64,000 nt of DNA from Candidatus Pantoea persica (GCF_013753875.1 NZ_SMDS01000010.1:310001-374000); one strand, 5' to 3'; positions 29,558 to 40,887 are shown, numbered from the stretch's first letter. The notes: generated from the letters alone by a model not told the origin. Made by a program: numbers and translations.

Positions 29558-31571
29558 TCAGAAGTCGTAGCTGACGCCGACTTTCAGGGTACGGCCATCG
29601 CCGTCAGCCCCTCCACCGTCTTGATGTCATACTCGGCGCCGAGCACGAAATTGTAGCGCGGCATGCCCACTGCATCCTTGCCGTTATAGGTGCCGTTTTC
29701 GGTTTGGGTCATCTCCGGATCGATCCAGGTGGCGCTGCCGTTGAGACGCACGCCCAGCACCGGCTCGCCAAACAGGTTCAGCTCAATGCCGCGATTGAGC
29801 TGCTCGCCGTCCAGACCATAGCTGCCATCGCTTCTGAGGATGCCGGAGGACTGTTTGATCTCAAACAGCGCCAGCGAGCCGCCGACGCGCTGAAAATAGA
29901 CCTTCACGCCCACCTCATTCTGTTTCGAATGGGCGATGCCGGTGGTGGAACCGTAGTTAGAGGAGCCCAGCGGAGCCACATCGCCCGGCTGCAGCGATTC
30001 GGTATGGTTGGCGTAGAGCGCGACCGATTCGACTGGCTTGTAGACGATGCCGTAGGTCGGCATCCAGCGGCTGTCGGTGTAGCGAGACGTGGTGTCCTCC
30101 ACGCCGGTGGTGTTGCTGTAGTTGCGCACCACCACTTTCTGATGGCGCGCGCCCAGCGTCAGCTGCACGCTGTCGTCCAGCACGCCCAGCGTATCGCTCA
30201 GCAGGTAGCCCTGAGTGCGGTTGCGGCCGGTGGTCAGCAGATCGCTGTAGTTGCCGCCGGTCAGGTTATTGGTCGGGTTCGCCACGTGGCCAATGTTGTA
30301 GATGTTGGTCGCTTCGGTATTCGCGCCATAGGCCATCCGCCAGGCGGTGTTGTTGCGCGAGGTATAGGCCGAGTAGCCGAGATTCACCTTGTGGCTGATG
30401 AAGCGGGTATCGAACTTACCGCGAATGCCCGCCATGCTGCTTAAGTTAGTGATAATGCGGTTGGTGTCAAGACGGCCGATCTGCGTATTGCCGTCAGTGT
30501 CGGTGAGCGTCGGCGACGCGTTGTCGCCCAGCTAGTGCGAGTGCTGGCCGCCTACGGCACTGTAGAGCGTCCAGCTGTCGTCGGTGACATCATACTCTGC
30601 GCGCGCCATGCCGAATTCAGATTCAATATCGCTGTAGACCCATTCTTGCCTGTAGTTATGGCTATTGGAGGGCAGCACCAGAATAAAGTCGATGCCGCTG
30701 ATGTTGACGCCGTTGTCCGCATTGTGGAAGTTTTTTTCTGGTAGCACAGATCGAGCGAGGTGCGCAGGCGTTCACCGCGGTAGTCGAGCCCGATTGAGGC
30801 GGTGGTGGTACGCTTCTGCTAGCCGTCTACACCGGTCTCCCCTTCGCGATGCACCGCGTTAAGGCGCACGTCGAACTGGTTGTTGTCGCCGAAACGGCGG
30901 CTGATGTCGGTGCTTGTGCCGATCTGCTGCGTCGAGGTGTAATCGACGCTGACGCGCGTCAGCGGCGCGTCATCCGCGTGCTTCGGCTCTAGGTTGATCA
31001 TGCCGCCGACGCCGCTGCTGGCGGCGCCGTTAAGCAGGCCGTTGGCGCCGTTGAATACCTCGACGCGATCGACCAGCGCCGCATCCATAACCTGACGCGG
31101 TACCACGCCCGGCAGTCCGCCGAAGGTCATGTCGTCGCCGTCCAGCAGGCGGTAGGTTTCGGTGAAGTTGCCGTAGCCCTGCACGGTCTGCACGCCCGCA
31201 TCATTCTTCACCATGTCGGCGATGGTTTTCGCCTGCTGATCCTGAATGAGCTTTGAGGTAAAGCCGATAACGTTAAACGGCACGTCCATGGCGTTTTGCT
31301 CGCCCAGCATGCCGAGACGGCCGCCGTGTGCCACCTGGCCATCCAGGTAGGCGGGCACCAGCTGGTCGCCGCCGGGTTTGAAGTCACTCTGTAGCGTGGC
31401 GGTGACCGTCAGTGTCTGCTCGCTGTTGCCTGCGGCAGCCGCGGCGTCGCTGGCCGCTGAGGATGGGGTGGTGGTATTGGTGGTAGCAGCCATCACTGGC
31501 AAACAACCGGCGCTGACCAGTAAAGCCAGCAGCGTCGGTTTAAATCCGGGAGTAGAAAGCGAACGGCGCAT
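29558..31571 (-). pseudogene. TonB-dependent siderophore receptor, broken
   Basis: The N-terminus (MRRSLSTPGFKPTLLALLVS) is a signal peptide, followed by an Ala/Thr-rich spacer, a TonB-box region (SEQTLTVTATL) and a plug domain (DVPFNVIGFTSKLIQDQQAK, VDRVEVFNGANGLLNGAASS). A TAG stops the frame after EGETGVDG near 30820, and another lies near 30533. Barrel strands continue (HKVNLGYSAYTSRNNTAWR, ATWIDPEM). A deletion near 29585 joins VEGLTA to the last strand, GVSYDF. The order fits the FhuA/FcuA group; the ligand is unknown. Iron-siderophore uptake by this route is lost. Confidence 0.88.
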
Positions 31572-31722
31572 AGTCGATCCCTAACGTTAAAGTTACTGCG
31601 AATCATTATTATTGTGGTTTGTGATCATGTGTGGACTTACGTTTAATGCAAGCGAAATCTTGCTGTAGGCGAGTTGTCGTAAGAATAGCGAACAACGCTC
31701 TGTTACGATGCACAAGCGGTGG

Positions 31723-32935
31723 CTACGCGTCGCGCCAGCGTTTGAAGATAAGTGACGTATTAATGCCGCCAAAGGCGAAGTTATTTGACTGGATATAGTC
31801 CGTTTTCAGCAGGCGAGGCTCCCACAGGATGTAGTCCAGTTCGCTGCATTCTGTTGCGAACTGGTGCAGGTTCAGCGTCGGCGCAAACCAGCCTTCGCGC
31901 ATCATCTCAATATTCATCCACGCTTCCAGCTCTCCGCACGCGCCCAGCGTATGCCCGAAATAACTTTTCAGAGAGGAAATGGGCGTACCGCTGACAAAAA
32001 CGGCTGCCGTCGCCTGGCTTTCTGCGATGTCGCCGCGGTCAGTAGCGGTGCCATGCGAGCTGATGTGGCCAATCTGCTGCGGCGTCAGGCCAGCGCTCTG
32101 CAACGCGCGTTCAATACAGATCTGCATGGTTTCGCGCCGCGGCTGCGTAATATGCGCCGCGTCGCAATTGGTATGGAGGCCCATCAGCTCAGCATAAATG
32201 GTTGCGCCGCGCGCATGCGCATGCGCATGCTCCAGATACTCAAGAATCAAGGTGCCGGCGCCTTCACCAATGACCAAGACATTATGCTGCTGATCAAAGG
32301 GCGCAGGCGAGCTTTCAGGCACGTCGTTGCGTTGACTGGTAGCGAACAGGGTATCGAACACTACCGCTTCCGAGGGACAAAGCTCTTCCGCCTCGCCCGC
32401 CACCATGATGTTTTGGTAACCGTGACGGATCGCTGCCTGAGGTACAGACGCTGGAGGTAGGAATAACCCGACCGCGCAGCCCGAAAAACAGCCCGGCGTT
32501 GACCGCGGTGGTGTGCGGCATCATCTGCACGTAGGTGGCGCCGGTAATGTTATGAGTATGCTTCTCGGTCAGCATGGTGGCGAATTCGCTGACCGGGCCG
32601 TTGCTGCCGGTTAAAGAACCAAAGGCGATACCGGTTTCACCGCCCACCAACGCCGGATGATCGCGCAATCCCGCCTGCTCTAGCGCCAGTTCGGTCGCGC
32701 GTGTCGCCAGCAGCGACACCCGGCCCATAGAACGAATGCGTTTACGGGTATAGTGCGCCGGCGGCGCAAAGCCATCGATGGGCGCGCCCAACAGCGTATG
32801 AAGGCCGTCATAAACCTGCCACTCCGGCATGCGACACACCGCGTTTTTGCCGGCGCGCAACCGCGTCGCGATTGCCTACCACTGCTCGCCGAAAGCCGTG
32901 ACCCCACCCATTCCGGTGACGACTACACGACGCAT
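31723..32935 (-). pseudogene. Beta-ketoacyl-ACP synthase (aryl-polyene type), broken
   Basis: A FabF-type condensing enzyme, last of the cluster (the ApeR position). It starts MRRVVVTGMGGVTAFGEQW, then TAG, then in frame MPEWQVYDGLHTLLGAPIDG. The active Cys is in CTSGS near a frameshift at about 32440. The two catalytic histidines are in HISSHGTATDRGD and KSYFGHTLGACGE; FAFGGINTSLIF ends the protein. The ATG overlaps the stop of the reductase gene (TGATG), a preserved operon link. Confidence 0.86.
32211..32230. repeat. Short GCATGC tandem repeat
   Basis: Three CATGCG-type hexamers inside the ketosynthase remnant encode HAHAHA on the minus strand. A small in-frame microsatellite, probably without effect. 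Confidence 0.6.
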
Positions 32936-33655
32936 CACAGCATGCCTCCATTAATGGAGATAACCTAGCGCGTCACATAGCCTGCGATGTCAGACATCAG
33001 ATAGCTTGACCGGCTACCTCTTCTGCCGCGCCCATGCGCTTCATCGGAACGATTTTCAGCGCCTCCTCGAGCACATGCGGCTCCAGCCCGTCCATGCCGG
33101 TATCCACCAGGCCAGGCGCGATGCAGTTGACGGTAATCTTCCATATCGCCAGTTCAATAGCCAGCGCCTTGGTCACTCCGATAATGCCCGCTTTCGCCGC
33201 GCTATAGTTGACCTGGCCGCAATTGCCCGCGATGCCGGACACGGACGAGAGGGTAATAATCCGTCCGCCTTGGCGCAGGCCGATCATCGGCATAACGCAC
33301 GGCTGGATGACATTATAAAAGCTGTCGAGGTTGGTATGGATAACGCTGTCCCACTCACTCTCGGTCAGCGCCGGGAAAGCGGCGTCGCGCGTAATACCTG
33401 CGTTGCTGACGAGACCGTAATAGGCGCCATGGGCGTGCATATCCTTTTCCAGCGCGTCGTGCCGCGATCCGCCACGTCGAAACTCAGCAAACGCGCGCCG
33501 CCGCCCGCCGCCTGAATCTGCGCCAGCGTCTGCTCTGCGCCTTCGCGGTCGCGGTTGAAGTGCACCGCGATCTGAAAACCGTCCTGCGCCAGACGCAGCG
33601 CGATGGCGCGGCCTATCTCTTTGCTTGCGCCAGTAACCAATACGGAACACGTCAT
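32935..33655 (-). pseudogene. 3-oxoacyl-ACP reductase (FabG-like, aryl-polyene type), broken
   Basis: A short-chain dehydrogenase (the ApeQ position). The N-terminal Rossmann motif is VTGASKEIGRAIA (the usual Gly before IG is Glu). A frameshift near 33470 follows SFDVAD. The catalytic part is in the next frame: GLVSNAGITRDAAF, TLSSVSGIAG and the YSAAK motif. After AAEEVAGQAI another shift leads to YLMSDIAGYVTR, TAG, VISINGGML. Its stop overlaps the next ketosynthase. Confidence 0.86.
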
Positions 33656-34128
33656 GGCTGTTTTCCTTGTGACATCAGTTGGTGTAACTCTTGTTCGTTA
33701 GTTTGATAAGTATTCAGTCTTCCACTGGCGAGTATGCGGTCGCCATGACTGATTTCGCCCTTGAAACTGCCCATGCGTTCGTCACCCATCAGCAGGCGAA
33801 GCCGGATATCGAGCGTAATCGAGCCGGGAAAGGTTGCCGTTGCCGCGCGCCAGTTGCGGCCGCCCAGCAGCATGTCGGGCTGAATGGTTTGTGCGCCCGA
33901 GCGTCTGGCATGCCAGCCGGACCAGACGCCGATGGTTTGCGCCATGATCTCGACGCCAAACCAGGCTGGCAGCTCACCCTGCGCATTCAGGAAAGGGGCA
34001 AGCACACCGTCGGACGTGGTAGAGACCTGGCAATGTACGCTCTAATCCTCTACTGCGATGACGCGTTCAACTAAAACCATGGGCGTCTGATGCGGTAAAT
34101 AATCGCTAGCGCAAAGCGCTGTACTCAT
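33652..34128 (-). pseudogene. 3-hydroxyacyl-ACP dehydratase (aryl-polyene type), nonsense mutation
   Basis: A hotdog-fold dehydratase (the ApeP position). MSTALCASDYLPHQTPMVLV and ERVIAVED are followed by TAG (34042-34044), then FLNAQGELPAWFGVEIMAQT and IGVWSGWHARRSG, the FabZ-like core. The last part SGRLNTYQTNEQELHQLMSQ is in the same frame. Only one stop separates it from a full gene. Its ATG overlaps the ketosynthase stop (ATGA). Confidence 0.84.
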
Positions 34129-35253
34129 AATGTCCGTCCTAAAATCAGGCAGCTGTTATTGCCGCCAAATGCAAACGAGTTCGAGGCAATAACCGGTTTC
34201 TGCAGCGGCTGCGGTTTCAGTAACAACCCGCAGGGAGGCAGACTGCTGTCCTGTGTGGTGGTTGAAAAATCCTGTGCCGGCAAAAGCAAACCGTCACGCA
34301 GAATTAATGCGGCGAGAGCCGCCTCGATAACGCCCGCTGCACATAACATATGGCCAGTAGTAAGGTGCTTGGTCGAACTTGACGGGACCTGATCGCCAAA
34401 CAGGCGATGCACCATGTTTGACGCGATCTGATCGTTAAGCGGCGTCGCCGTACCGTGCAGGTTGATATAGACTACCGCCTGCGCCGACAGGTTCGCGCTT
34501 TGCAACGCCATCTGCATGGCACGCTGCGCGCCCTCCCCCCTAGGGATGGGGCGCGGACATATGCCAGGCATCCGACGACTCGCCCACGCCCAGCAGCATC
34601 AGCGCGGCGCCTTCGCCGATTGAGATGCATCGCAATCGCGGCTAAAGGGCGCACAGCGTTGCTCCGAGAGCGACGCCAGACTGTCGAAGCCGTTCACAGG
34701 CATGCGGCTCAGCGAGTCCGCGCCGCCGACCAGCGCGACGTCGGGCAGCCCGGCGGCTATTAGTCGCTGACCGCTGATGATGGCGCGCGCGCTTGAAGAG
34801 CAGGCGGTAGAGATGGTGTATGCCGGGCCGTCAAGCTGTAGACAGTGGGCCAGAAAGCGCGAAGGATCGCCCAGTTCCTGCATCTGGTAGTGGTAGCTGC
34901 TATATGAGAGCGCGCCTCTGGCGATCACCTTCATCTACTCCTGAGGTGCTGGTGCCCAGCACAATCGCCACGCGCCCGGCACCATATCTGGCAACCGACG
35001 CATCCAGCGCCGGACGGATTTGCGTCAGCGCTGCCAGCAGCAGTTGATTGTTGTGCGTATTGTGCACCGCCAGATGCGACGGCACCGGAGGCAACTCGCC
35101 TTCTACCGCGCCAAGCCAGCAGCGTCGCCCGCCGCTCAGCCAGCCATCACGCGGCTGCATACCTGGCGCGACGCCGCGCCCCAGATTTTACGCAATGGCG
35201 GCTAAATCGTTGCCCAGGGCGTTAAGCATGCCAAAAGCGGAAATGTAAATCAT
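34125..35253 (-). pseudogene. Beta-ketoacyl-ACP synthase (first of pair), broken
   Basis: A condensing enzyme (the ApeO position). MIYISAFGMLNALGNDLAAI ends at TAA after about 21 codons. VAIVLGTSTSGVDEGDRQRR and YTISTACSSSARAIISG, with the active Cys, follow in two frames. HGTATPLNDQIASN and KHLTTGHMLCAAGVIEAAL hold the two histidine positions, and SFAFGGNNSCLIL ends it. There are one stop and at least two frameshifts (near 34930 and 34600). Confidence 0.85.
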
Positions 35254-35278
35254 GATGCATCCAGATGTTAAATACGTA

Positions 35279-35554
35279 TCAGTAGCCGAAAGCGTGCTGC
35301 CGGATGCCTACCGAGGATAGCCCCGCTAGTTCAATCTTCTCGCCGTTTGCGCTTAACAGCACCAGCAGGGATTCGCTTTTGCCCCTGACTTCGCCAGTCA
35401 GCAACTGCTGTTGGGCGGGTGCGATGCCCGGCGGCGGTGGCGTGACGCGTACCCCTGGCCTGAGCCAGGCGGTGGGACGCGCACTATCAGGCGCATGGCT
35501 GGCGCAGCCGCCCAGCAACACAGCCGACAAAAAAATCAGGGCGATTCGCCACAT
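35279..35554 (-). pseudogene. DUF3261-type lipoprotein, truncated
   Basis: Starts [20 protein letters not shown] at 35554, a lipoprotein signal with lipobox LLGGC. It continues RPGVRVTPPPPGIAPAQQQL and SLLVLLSANGEKIELAGLS, then stops after about 91 residues. DUF3261 lipoproteins of aryl-polyene clusters are about twice as long, so the 3' half is deleted. Its ATG overlaps the exporter stop (TAATG). Confidence 0.75.
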
Positions 35555-36398
35555 TATCTTTTCCTCGATTTCGATGGCCGCAGCGCCAGCGGAGGATAAA
35601 GGCGCTGAAAATGCCGCTGTACAACACAACGCCGAAACTGGATATCGCGCTGGTGCTGCTGAATATGAGCATCCCAAGCGTCAGCAAGGTGGTAATCATG
35701 GCCAGCGACACCGCCAGCAGCGAAGTCAGCGGCGTGCCGTTCGAGTTGCTGAAAAACAGAGTGTAATTGATGCCGATGCCAAGTACCAGGATCAGCGCCA
35801 GCAGCGCGAAAAAAAGATTAAGCGATGCGCCGACCCAGCCGAGCGTCGCAAGCGCCAGCGACAGCGCCGACGGCATTACGCTGCGTAAAACCGCCGTTAG
35901 CCCCAGAAGCAGCACGTAGCTCAGCGCAATCAACAGCAGCGCCAGCAGGCCGCTCAGCAGCGTACGCCAGAAGCTAAACAAGGCATCGTAACTCGCCTTG
36001 CGGTTGACCCAGCTCACACCCTGCTGCTGTTCGGCCAGCCGCTGCAGCGCCTCGCTGTTATGCACGCCGCCCACCGGCACCAGTACGCCGCTACGCCCAT
36101 CCGGCAGCGTCAGCCACAGAAGCCGCCAGCCAGCGCTGAGCGGACTCGCCAGCCAGGCCCTACGGCGTGACGGGCATGGGTTCGGTCTGGGGCGGCGGCA
36201 CGGTAATGCCGCCTGTTACAGCCTGGCAATGATGTGCGATGCCGCATCATGCAACAGCGCGGCGTCCTCCTGCTGTTGCTGCAGCGAACGTAGTGGCAGG
36301 ATGCGCACCGTCTCCAGCCAGCTAGCCTGCTTCGCCTGCTGCAACGCGGGCGAGAACCTCGCCAGCTGCTGCAGCGTTTACTCCGGCGACTAGCCCCA
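35554..36398 (-). pseudogene. MMPL/RND-type exporter of the aryl-polyene cluster, 3' remnant
   Basis: The last third of a large transport protein (the ApeM position; full length near 770 residues). Pieces read FSPALQQAKQASWLETVRIL, WLTLPDGRSGVLVPVGGVHN and helices LLSGLLALLLIALSYVLLLG, LFFALLALILVLGIGINYTL. The last bases are shifted by one from the true end PLALRPSKSRKR. Everything upstream, including the first membrane domain, has been lost. Confidence 0.78.
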
Positions 36399-36595
36399 GA
36401 CAACAAACTTTATAGCGCGCGATCAGCGTCGTCAGCGCCTGATAGATCACTCCAGCATAGAGACTTTTCACAATGACCATGCCAGTTTCCATCCCCTCCT
36501 GCCTCCAGAAGCAAAACCACATAAAAAGTCCCCACAGCAACGAAAACAGCAGCCAACCCCTGATAAATTTCACTACGCCTAGCATTTTGCTTTCC
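36399..36595 (-). CDS. Small inner-membrane protein, unrecognised
   Basis: Starts MLGVVKFIRGWLLFSLLWGL and continues FMWFCFWRQEGMETGMVIVK, SLYAGVIYQALTTLIARYKV, with two predicted membrane helices and AGAGGAAAG upstream of the ATG. After about 60 residues the frame runs on into exporter debris down to 36322, so the original C-terminus may have been lost in a deletion that also removed the front of the aryl-polyene cluster. Family not recognised. Confidence 0.5.
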
Positions 36596-36931
36596 TCTTG
36601 TTTCTGCAGCCCGCGCCGCGTACTGGAGCGGGGAACATAACGTATCCCGCGCGCGTTTGCACAAACGCGTGCGCCAGATGGGAGCGCGGTCAACTTTCCC
36701 TACGGCCAAGCGTGGCGCGAGGCGCGCCGCTGACGTCAGGGCACACAAAGCTGCAAATGAGATGAAGGGTAGCGGGCCAGCAGTGAACGTGAATGTTGAG
36801 TCATTCAGCGCAGGCTGACGTCAGGCCGGAGACTAAGCGGAAACCGTAAGCACAAAAAAACAGCCCTGAAGACGGTCACGACATTGCTTACTACTGCTTT
36901 GTTTTAATTCGGTATGTTTAATCGGTAGAGA
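36596..36931. other. Intergenic region, no gene seen
   Basis: About 335 bp between the small membrane protein and tRNA-Leu. It holds two copies of GCTGACGTCAGG-like sequence (about 36728 and 36819), each with the perfect palindrome TGACGTCA, and the hairpin GCGTTTGCACAAACGC near 36655. I see no coding remnant. Confidence 0.55.
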
Positions 36932-37018
36932 TGGTGCCCGGGGCGGGACTTGAACCCGCACAGCCATACAGCCGAGGGATTTTAAATCCCTTGTGTCTAC
37001 CGATTTCACCACCCGGGC
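36932..37018 (-). tRNA. leuZ: tRNA-Leu (UAA)
   Basis: 87 nt with encoded CCA. The acceptor stem GCCCGGG pairs with CCCGGGC, the anticodon loop TTTAAAA carries TAA, the variable arm is long, and the T loop GTTCAAGTC is present. First of a Leu-Cys-Gly cluster in the same order as E. coli leuZ-cysT-glyW upstream of pgsA. Confidence 0.97.
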
Positions 37019-37028
37019 AGGGTGTAAG

Positions 37029-37102
37029 TGGAGGCGCGTCCCGGAGTCGAACCGAGGTGGACGGATTTGCAATCCGCTGCATGGCCACTCTGCCAACGCG
37101 CC
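37029..37102 (-). tRNA. cysT: tRNA-Cys (GCA)
   Basis: 74 nt with CCA; acceptor GGCGCGT/ACGCGCC, anticodon GCA in ATTGCAAAT, T loop GTTCGACTC. Confidence 0.97.
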
Positions 37103-37142
37103 TTTATTCGCTGTGCCGCCAAGCTATCCTGACAGGCTAATC

Positions 37143-37218
<76 letters not shown>

Positions 37219-37370
37219 ATTGTTCAGCAATTTTATAAAACTTGCTGATTTTGCTTATCTTCTGGCAGCCTCGCTGCCGTTCGATGCGATACATTCTACT
37301 GACCTGACACAATGAGTCAACAGAATTATCCTCATCGAACGTCCGTTTGCTGCTTTTTAAGTCGCATCGA

Positions 37371-37919
37371 TCAGCTATCGAGCAAATCGCCACGCGCCGC
37401 GCTTAAATACTGGAACACAGACCAGAATGTCAGCACCGCGGCGATATAGAGCGCCACCACGCCAACGGCGATCACCGTGGTATCAGGACGCCACAGCAGC
37501 GCCACCAGCGACAACATCTGCGCGGTGGTCTTCACCTTGCCAATCCAGGAAACCGCGACGCTGCTGCGCTTGCCGATCTCCGCCATCCACTCCCGCAGCG
37601 CAGAGATAATGATCTCGCGCGCGATCATGGTGGCGGCCGGCAGCGTGATCCACCAGGAGTGGAAATATTCCGCCACCAGCACCAGCGCAATCGCCACTAT
37701 CACCTTATCGGCCACCGGATCGAGGAAGGCGCCGAAGCGGGTAGTCTGTTTCCAGCGCCGCGCGAGAAAGCCGTCAAACCAGTCGGTGACGGCGGCAATG
37801 ACGAAAATCAACGCGGTAGCAAACGGGGCCCAGTAAAACGGCAGATAGAAAGCCAGCACGAAAAAAGGGATGAGGACGACTCGATACAGGGTGAGACACG
37901 TCGGAATGTTAAATTGCAT
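37371..37919 (-). CDS. pgsA: Phosphatidylglycerophosphate synthase
   Basis: Encodes 182 residues, exactly the E. coli length. It joins CDP-diacylglycerol to glycerol-3-phosphate in the inner membrane, the first step to phosphatidylglycerol and cardiolipin. It has the CDP-alcohol phosphotransferase motif [20 protein letters not shown], then LDPVADK, and several membrane helices. The start [16 protein letters not shown] is the family N-terminus; the frame extends upstream without homology. It lies downstream of uvrC. Intact; with clsC dead, other Cls enzymes would have to make cardiolipin. Confidence 0.96.
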   Translation of the reverse strand: MQFNIPTCLTLYRVVLIPFFVLAFYLPFYWAPFATALIFVIAAVTDWFDGFLARRWKQTTRFGAFLDPVADKVIVAIALVLVAEYFHSWWITLPAATMIAREIIISALREWMAEIGKRSSVAVSWIGKVKTTAQMLSLVALLWRPDTTVIAVGVVALYIAAVLTFWSVFQYLSAARGDLLDS

Positions 37920-37987
37920 ATGCCGGTAACTGTCTGGAATGGGTAGAATTTCCCCTATAGTCCTACATTGCCCCACCCGTTTCAATG

Positions 37988-39820
37988 CTAGTGTTTTAGT
38001 GAATGGTATATTTTTTCTGCCAGCGCAAACGAAATGCCGGGCACGTTAGCGATCTCTTCCACCCTGGCGTTCATCAGTGGTTGCAGGCCGCCCATATACT
38101 TAAGCAGCTGCTGACGACGTTTGGGACCGATGCCTTCGATACTTTCCAGCGCGCTGGTGTTCTTTACCTTCGCCCGTTTTTTCCGGTGGCCCGAAATTGC
38201 ATGATTGTGAGCGTCGTCACGAATGTGCTGGATGACGTGCAGCGCAGCTGAGTCCGGCGGCAGAGACTCCCCCTCCCCTTCCGCCTCGAAAAAGAGTGTC
38301 TCCAGCCCCGCCTTACGATCGCTGCCTTTCGCCACGCCCAGCAAAATCGGGTGTGAGTTGTCCCACTCCACCTCCAGCTCGGCAAAGACCTGCTTCGCCT
38401 GGGAAAGCTGCCCTTTACCGCCGTCGATCAAGATAACGTCCGGGATCTTATCCGCGTCCAGCGCCTTGCCGTAGCGACGTCGCAACACCTGATTCATCGC
38501 CGCGTAGTCATCGCCGGGCGTGATGCCCTCGATGTTGTAGCGGCGATAGTCGCTGCGCAGCGGGCCGTTAGCGTCAAACACCACGCAGGAGGCGATGGTC
38601 TGCTCGCCCATGGTGTGGCTGATGTCAAAACACTCCATGCGGTTGATTTTATCCAGCTCAAGGAAATGCGCCAGCGCCGCCAGCCGCTGCTGGATGGTAG
38701 AGTGCTGCGAAAGCCGCGTCGTCAGCGCCGTGGCGGCGTTGGTGCGCGCCAGCTTGAGATAGCGCGCGCGATCGCCGCGCGGTTTGCTCTGAATATTGAC
38801 GCGACGTCCCGCCAGCTCGCTGAGCGAGGCGCCGAGCAGCTCGCGCTCCGGCAGGGTGAAGTCGAGCAGGATTTCGCCCGGCAGGGTGCGCGCCTCACTG
38901 CCCTGCAGATAGAAATGCCCGACAAAGGTCTGCACCACTTCCGCCAGGTCAGTATCCGCTGGCACCTTGGGGAAATAACTGCGGCTGCCTAGCACCTTGC
39001 CCTGACGAATAAACAGCACGTGCAGGCAGGCTATGCCGGCGTCGTAGGCGACGCTCATCACGTCCAGATCGTCGCCCTGATTGGAGACGAACTGCTTCTC
39101 AGTGATGCGGCGCACCGCCTGAATCTGGTCGCGTAGGCGGGCCGCCTTCTCAAAGCGCAGCCCCAGGCTCGCCTCTTCCATGCGCTTCACCAGCATGTTC
39201 AGCACCTGATCGTCTTTGCCGGCGAGAAACAGCCGCACATATTCGGTCTGCTGGGCATACTCCTCTTCGCTTACCAAGCCGGCCACGCAGGGACCGAGAC
39301 AGCGTCCAATCTGATACTGCAGGCAGGGCCTGGAGCGATTGCGGTAGACGCTGTTTTCACACTGACGAATCGGAAACACCTTCTGCATCAGCGCCAGGGT
39401 TTCGCGCACCGCGTAGCCGTTGGGAAACGGACCGAAGTATTCGCCTTTGGCGTGCTTCGCCCCGCGATGGTAGGCGAGTCGCGGATGGGTGTCACTGCTG
39501 AGAAAGATAAAAGGATAGGATTTGTCATCGCGCATTAGAACGTTATAACGCGGCTGATAGAGCTTGATGTAGTTATGCTCTAGCAGCAGCGCTTCCGTTT
39601 CCGTATGCGTAACGGTGACGTCGATATGATGAATGCTGCTGACCAGCACCTCTGTTTTCCGGCTGCCAACCTGGCTGCGGAAATAGCTGCTGAGGCGCTT
39701 TTTGAGATCTTTGGCTTTTCCAACATAGATGACGGTGTCGGAGGCGTCGTACATACGGTAGACGCCCGGCTGACTGGTGACCGTGCTGAGAAAGGCTTTG
39801 GCGTTGAAAACATCACTCAC
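37988..39820 (-). CDS. uvrC: Excinuclease ABC subunit C
   Basis: Encodes 610 residues, equal to E. coli UvrC, which makes both incisions in nucleotide excision repair. It has the N-terminal GIY-YIG domain ([20 protein letters not shown]), the UvrB-binding UVR helix ([20 protein letters not shown]), the RNase-H-like endonuclease core ([37 protein letters not shown]) and C-terminal HhH motifs ([20 protein letters not shown]). It overlaps the uvrY end by 8 bp. Complete. Confidence 0.97.
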   Translation of the reverse strand: MSDVFNAKAFLSTVTSQPGVYRMYDASDTVIYVGKAKDLKKRLSSYFRSQVGSRKTEVLVSSIHHIDVTVTHTETEALLLEHNYIKLYQPRYNVLMRDDKSYPFIFLSSDTHPRLAYHRGAKHAKGEYFGPFPNGYAVRETLALMQKVFPIRQCENSVYRNRSRPCLQYQIGRCLGPCVAGLVSEEEYAQQTEYVRLFLAGKDDQVLNMLVKRMEEASLGLRFEKAARLRDQIQAVRRITEKQFVSNQGDDLDVMSVAYDAGIACLHVLFIRQGKVLGSRSYFPKVPADTDLAEVVQTFVGHFYLQGSEARTLPGEILLDFTLPERELLGASLSELAGRRVNIQSKPRGDRARYLKLARTNAATALTTRLSQHSTIQQRLAALAHFLELDKINRMECFDISHTMGEQTIASCVVFDANGPLRSDYRRYNIEGITPGDDYAAMNQVLRRRYGKALDADKIPDVILIDGGKGQLSQAKQVFAELEVEWDNSHPILLGVAKGSDRKAGLETLFFEAEGEGESLPPDSAALHVIQHIRDDAHNHAISGHRKKRAKVKNTSALESIEGIGPKRRQQLLKYMGGLQPLMNARVEEIANVPGISFALAEKIYHSLKH

Positions 39821-40472
39821 TACTGATTAAAGGCTCCGCATTGTACAGGCCATGACGAATGGCCAGATGCGTTAACTCTACGTCGCCGCTGATATTCAGC
39901 TTGCTGAACATGCGATAGCGATAGCTGTTAACGGTTTTAGGACTGAGACTGAGCTGTTCGGAAATTTCCGTCACCTTTTGCCCTTTGGTGATCATCAGCA
40001 TAATCTGCAATTCCCTTTCCGACAAACAGCTGAAGGGCGAATCTGTTTTTTGCAGCTCTATCTGGCTCAGCGCCATCTGCTGAGCGATATCGGAGGCGAT
40101 GTAGCGCTGCCCGGCGTTTACCGAGCGGATGGCGTTAACCACTTCCTGCGGCGCGGCGCCCTTGCTGAGGTAGCCGGCCGCGCCAGCCTGCATCACTTTG
40201 GCAGGCAGCGGATTTTCCGTGTGGATAGTGAGCATGATGATTTTGATATCGGGATTGAAGCGCACGATTTTGCGCGTCGCCTCCAGACCGCCGATGCCAG
40301 GCATGTTCATATCCATCAGCACAACGTCCATCGGCTGAGCGCGGCACCACTTCACCGCGTCCTCGCCGCAGCAGGCCTCTCCTGCGACCACCAGACCTTT
40401 AATATCTTCCAGTATGCGTCGAATACCGGCGCGTACCAGTTCATGGTCATCAACAAGAAGAACACTGATCAA
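39813..40472 (-). CDS. uvrY: Response regulator UvrY (BarA-UvrY system)
   Basis: Encodes 219 residues. UvrY is activated by BarA and turns on csrB/csrC small RNAs. The receiver domain has [17 protein letters not shown] with the phospho-acceptor Asp, and the Lys in AAGYLSKGA. The C-terminal LuxR-type HTH is [36 protein letters not shown]. The start is a TTG at 40472, with GGAG 8 bp upstream and [15 protein letters not shown] following; from memory a TTG start is also used in E. coli. It is translationally coupled to uvrC. Confidence 0.95.
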   Translation of the reverse strand: MISVLLVDDHELVRAGIRRILEDIKGLVVAGEACCGEDAVKWCRAQPMDVVLMDMNMPGIGGLEATRKIVRFNPDIKIIMLTIHTENPLPAKVMQAGAAGYLSKGAAPQEVVNAIRSVNAGQRYIASDIAQQMALSQIELQKTDSPFSCLSERELQIMLMITKGQKVTEISEQLSLSPKTVNSYRYRMFSKLNISGDVELTHLAIRHGLYNAEPLISSE

Positions 40473-40887
40473 CGGGGGTACTCCACAGGCTAGAAATGAG
40501 AAAAACCGGACAGGCAATGCACGCATGATACCTGTTTTTCTCTGGAATGAACATCAACGTACAGAATCCTGAGCCGTATTCAATGATTTACATCAAAGCT
40601 GGCAAAGTCGTTCAAAAAATAGAGGTAAGAAGCGGGATTGTTGGATGGTTAATTTCAATAATCCATACAATTCAATTTATTAATTCCGCCTCGGCGACCA
40701 GTTCGCTTAAAAAATGTCGGCCTTTGCGAGCTGAAAATAATACATCTGCTGATGTAAATAATCTCTTGCAGATAACCCTCCTTCCTCGCGCTTCGCTTAA
40801 CGAAGTAAAAACAGGCGCTGTGATATACTGCTGCACAATGGTGCGCATCTTTACGGCGCGATTGATTAACCCCATAAGGAGAACACG
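40473..40887. other. Intergenic region, no gene seen
   Basis: About 415 bp between the divergent uvrY and yecF, AT-rich. It should contain both promoters. In E. coli sdiA lies near here; I see no trace of it. Confidence 0.6.

Noticed and set aside
29704..30444. 246-codon open frame on the plus strand
   Set aside because: Mirrors the barrel region of the broken TonB receptor; no start context and no recognisable fold.
31723..36398. A novel biosynthetic gene cluster
   Set aside because: Gene types and order match the end of known aryl-polyene clusters, and all genes are broken, so it is a relic of a known system.
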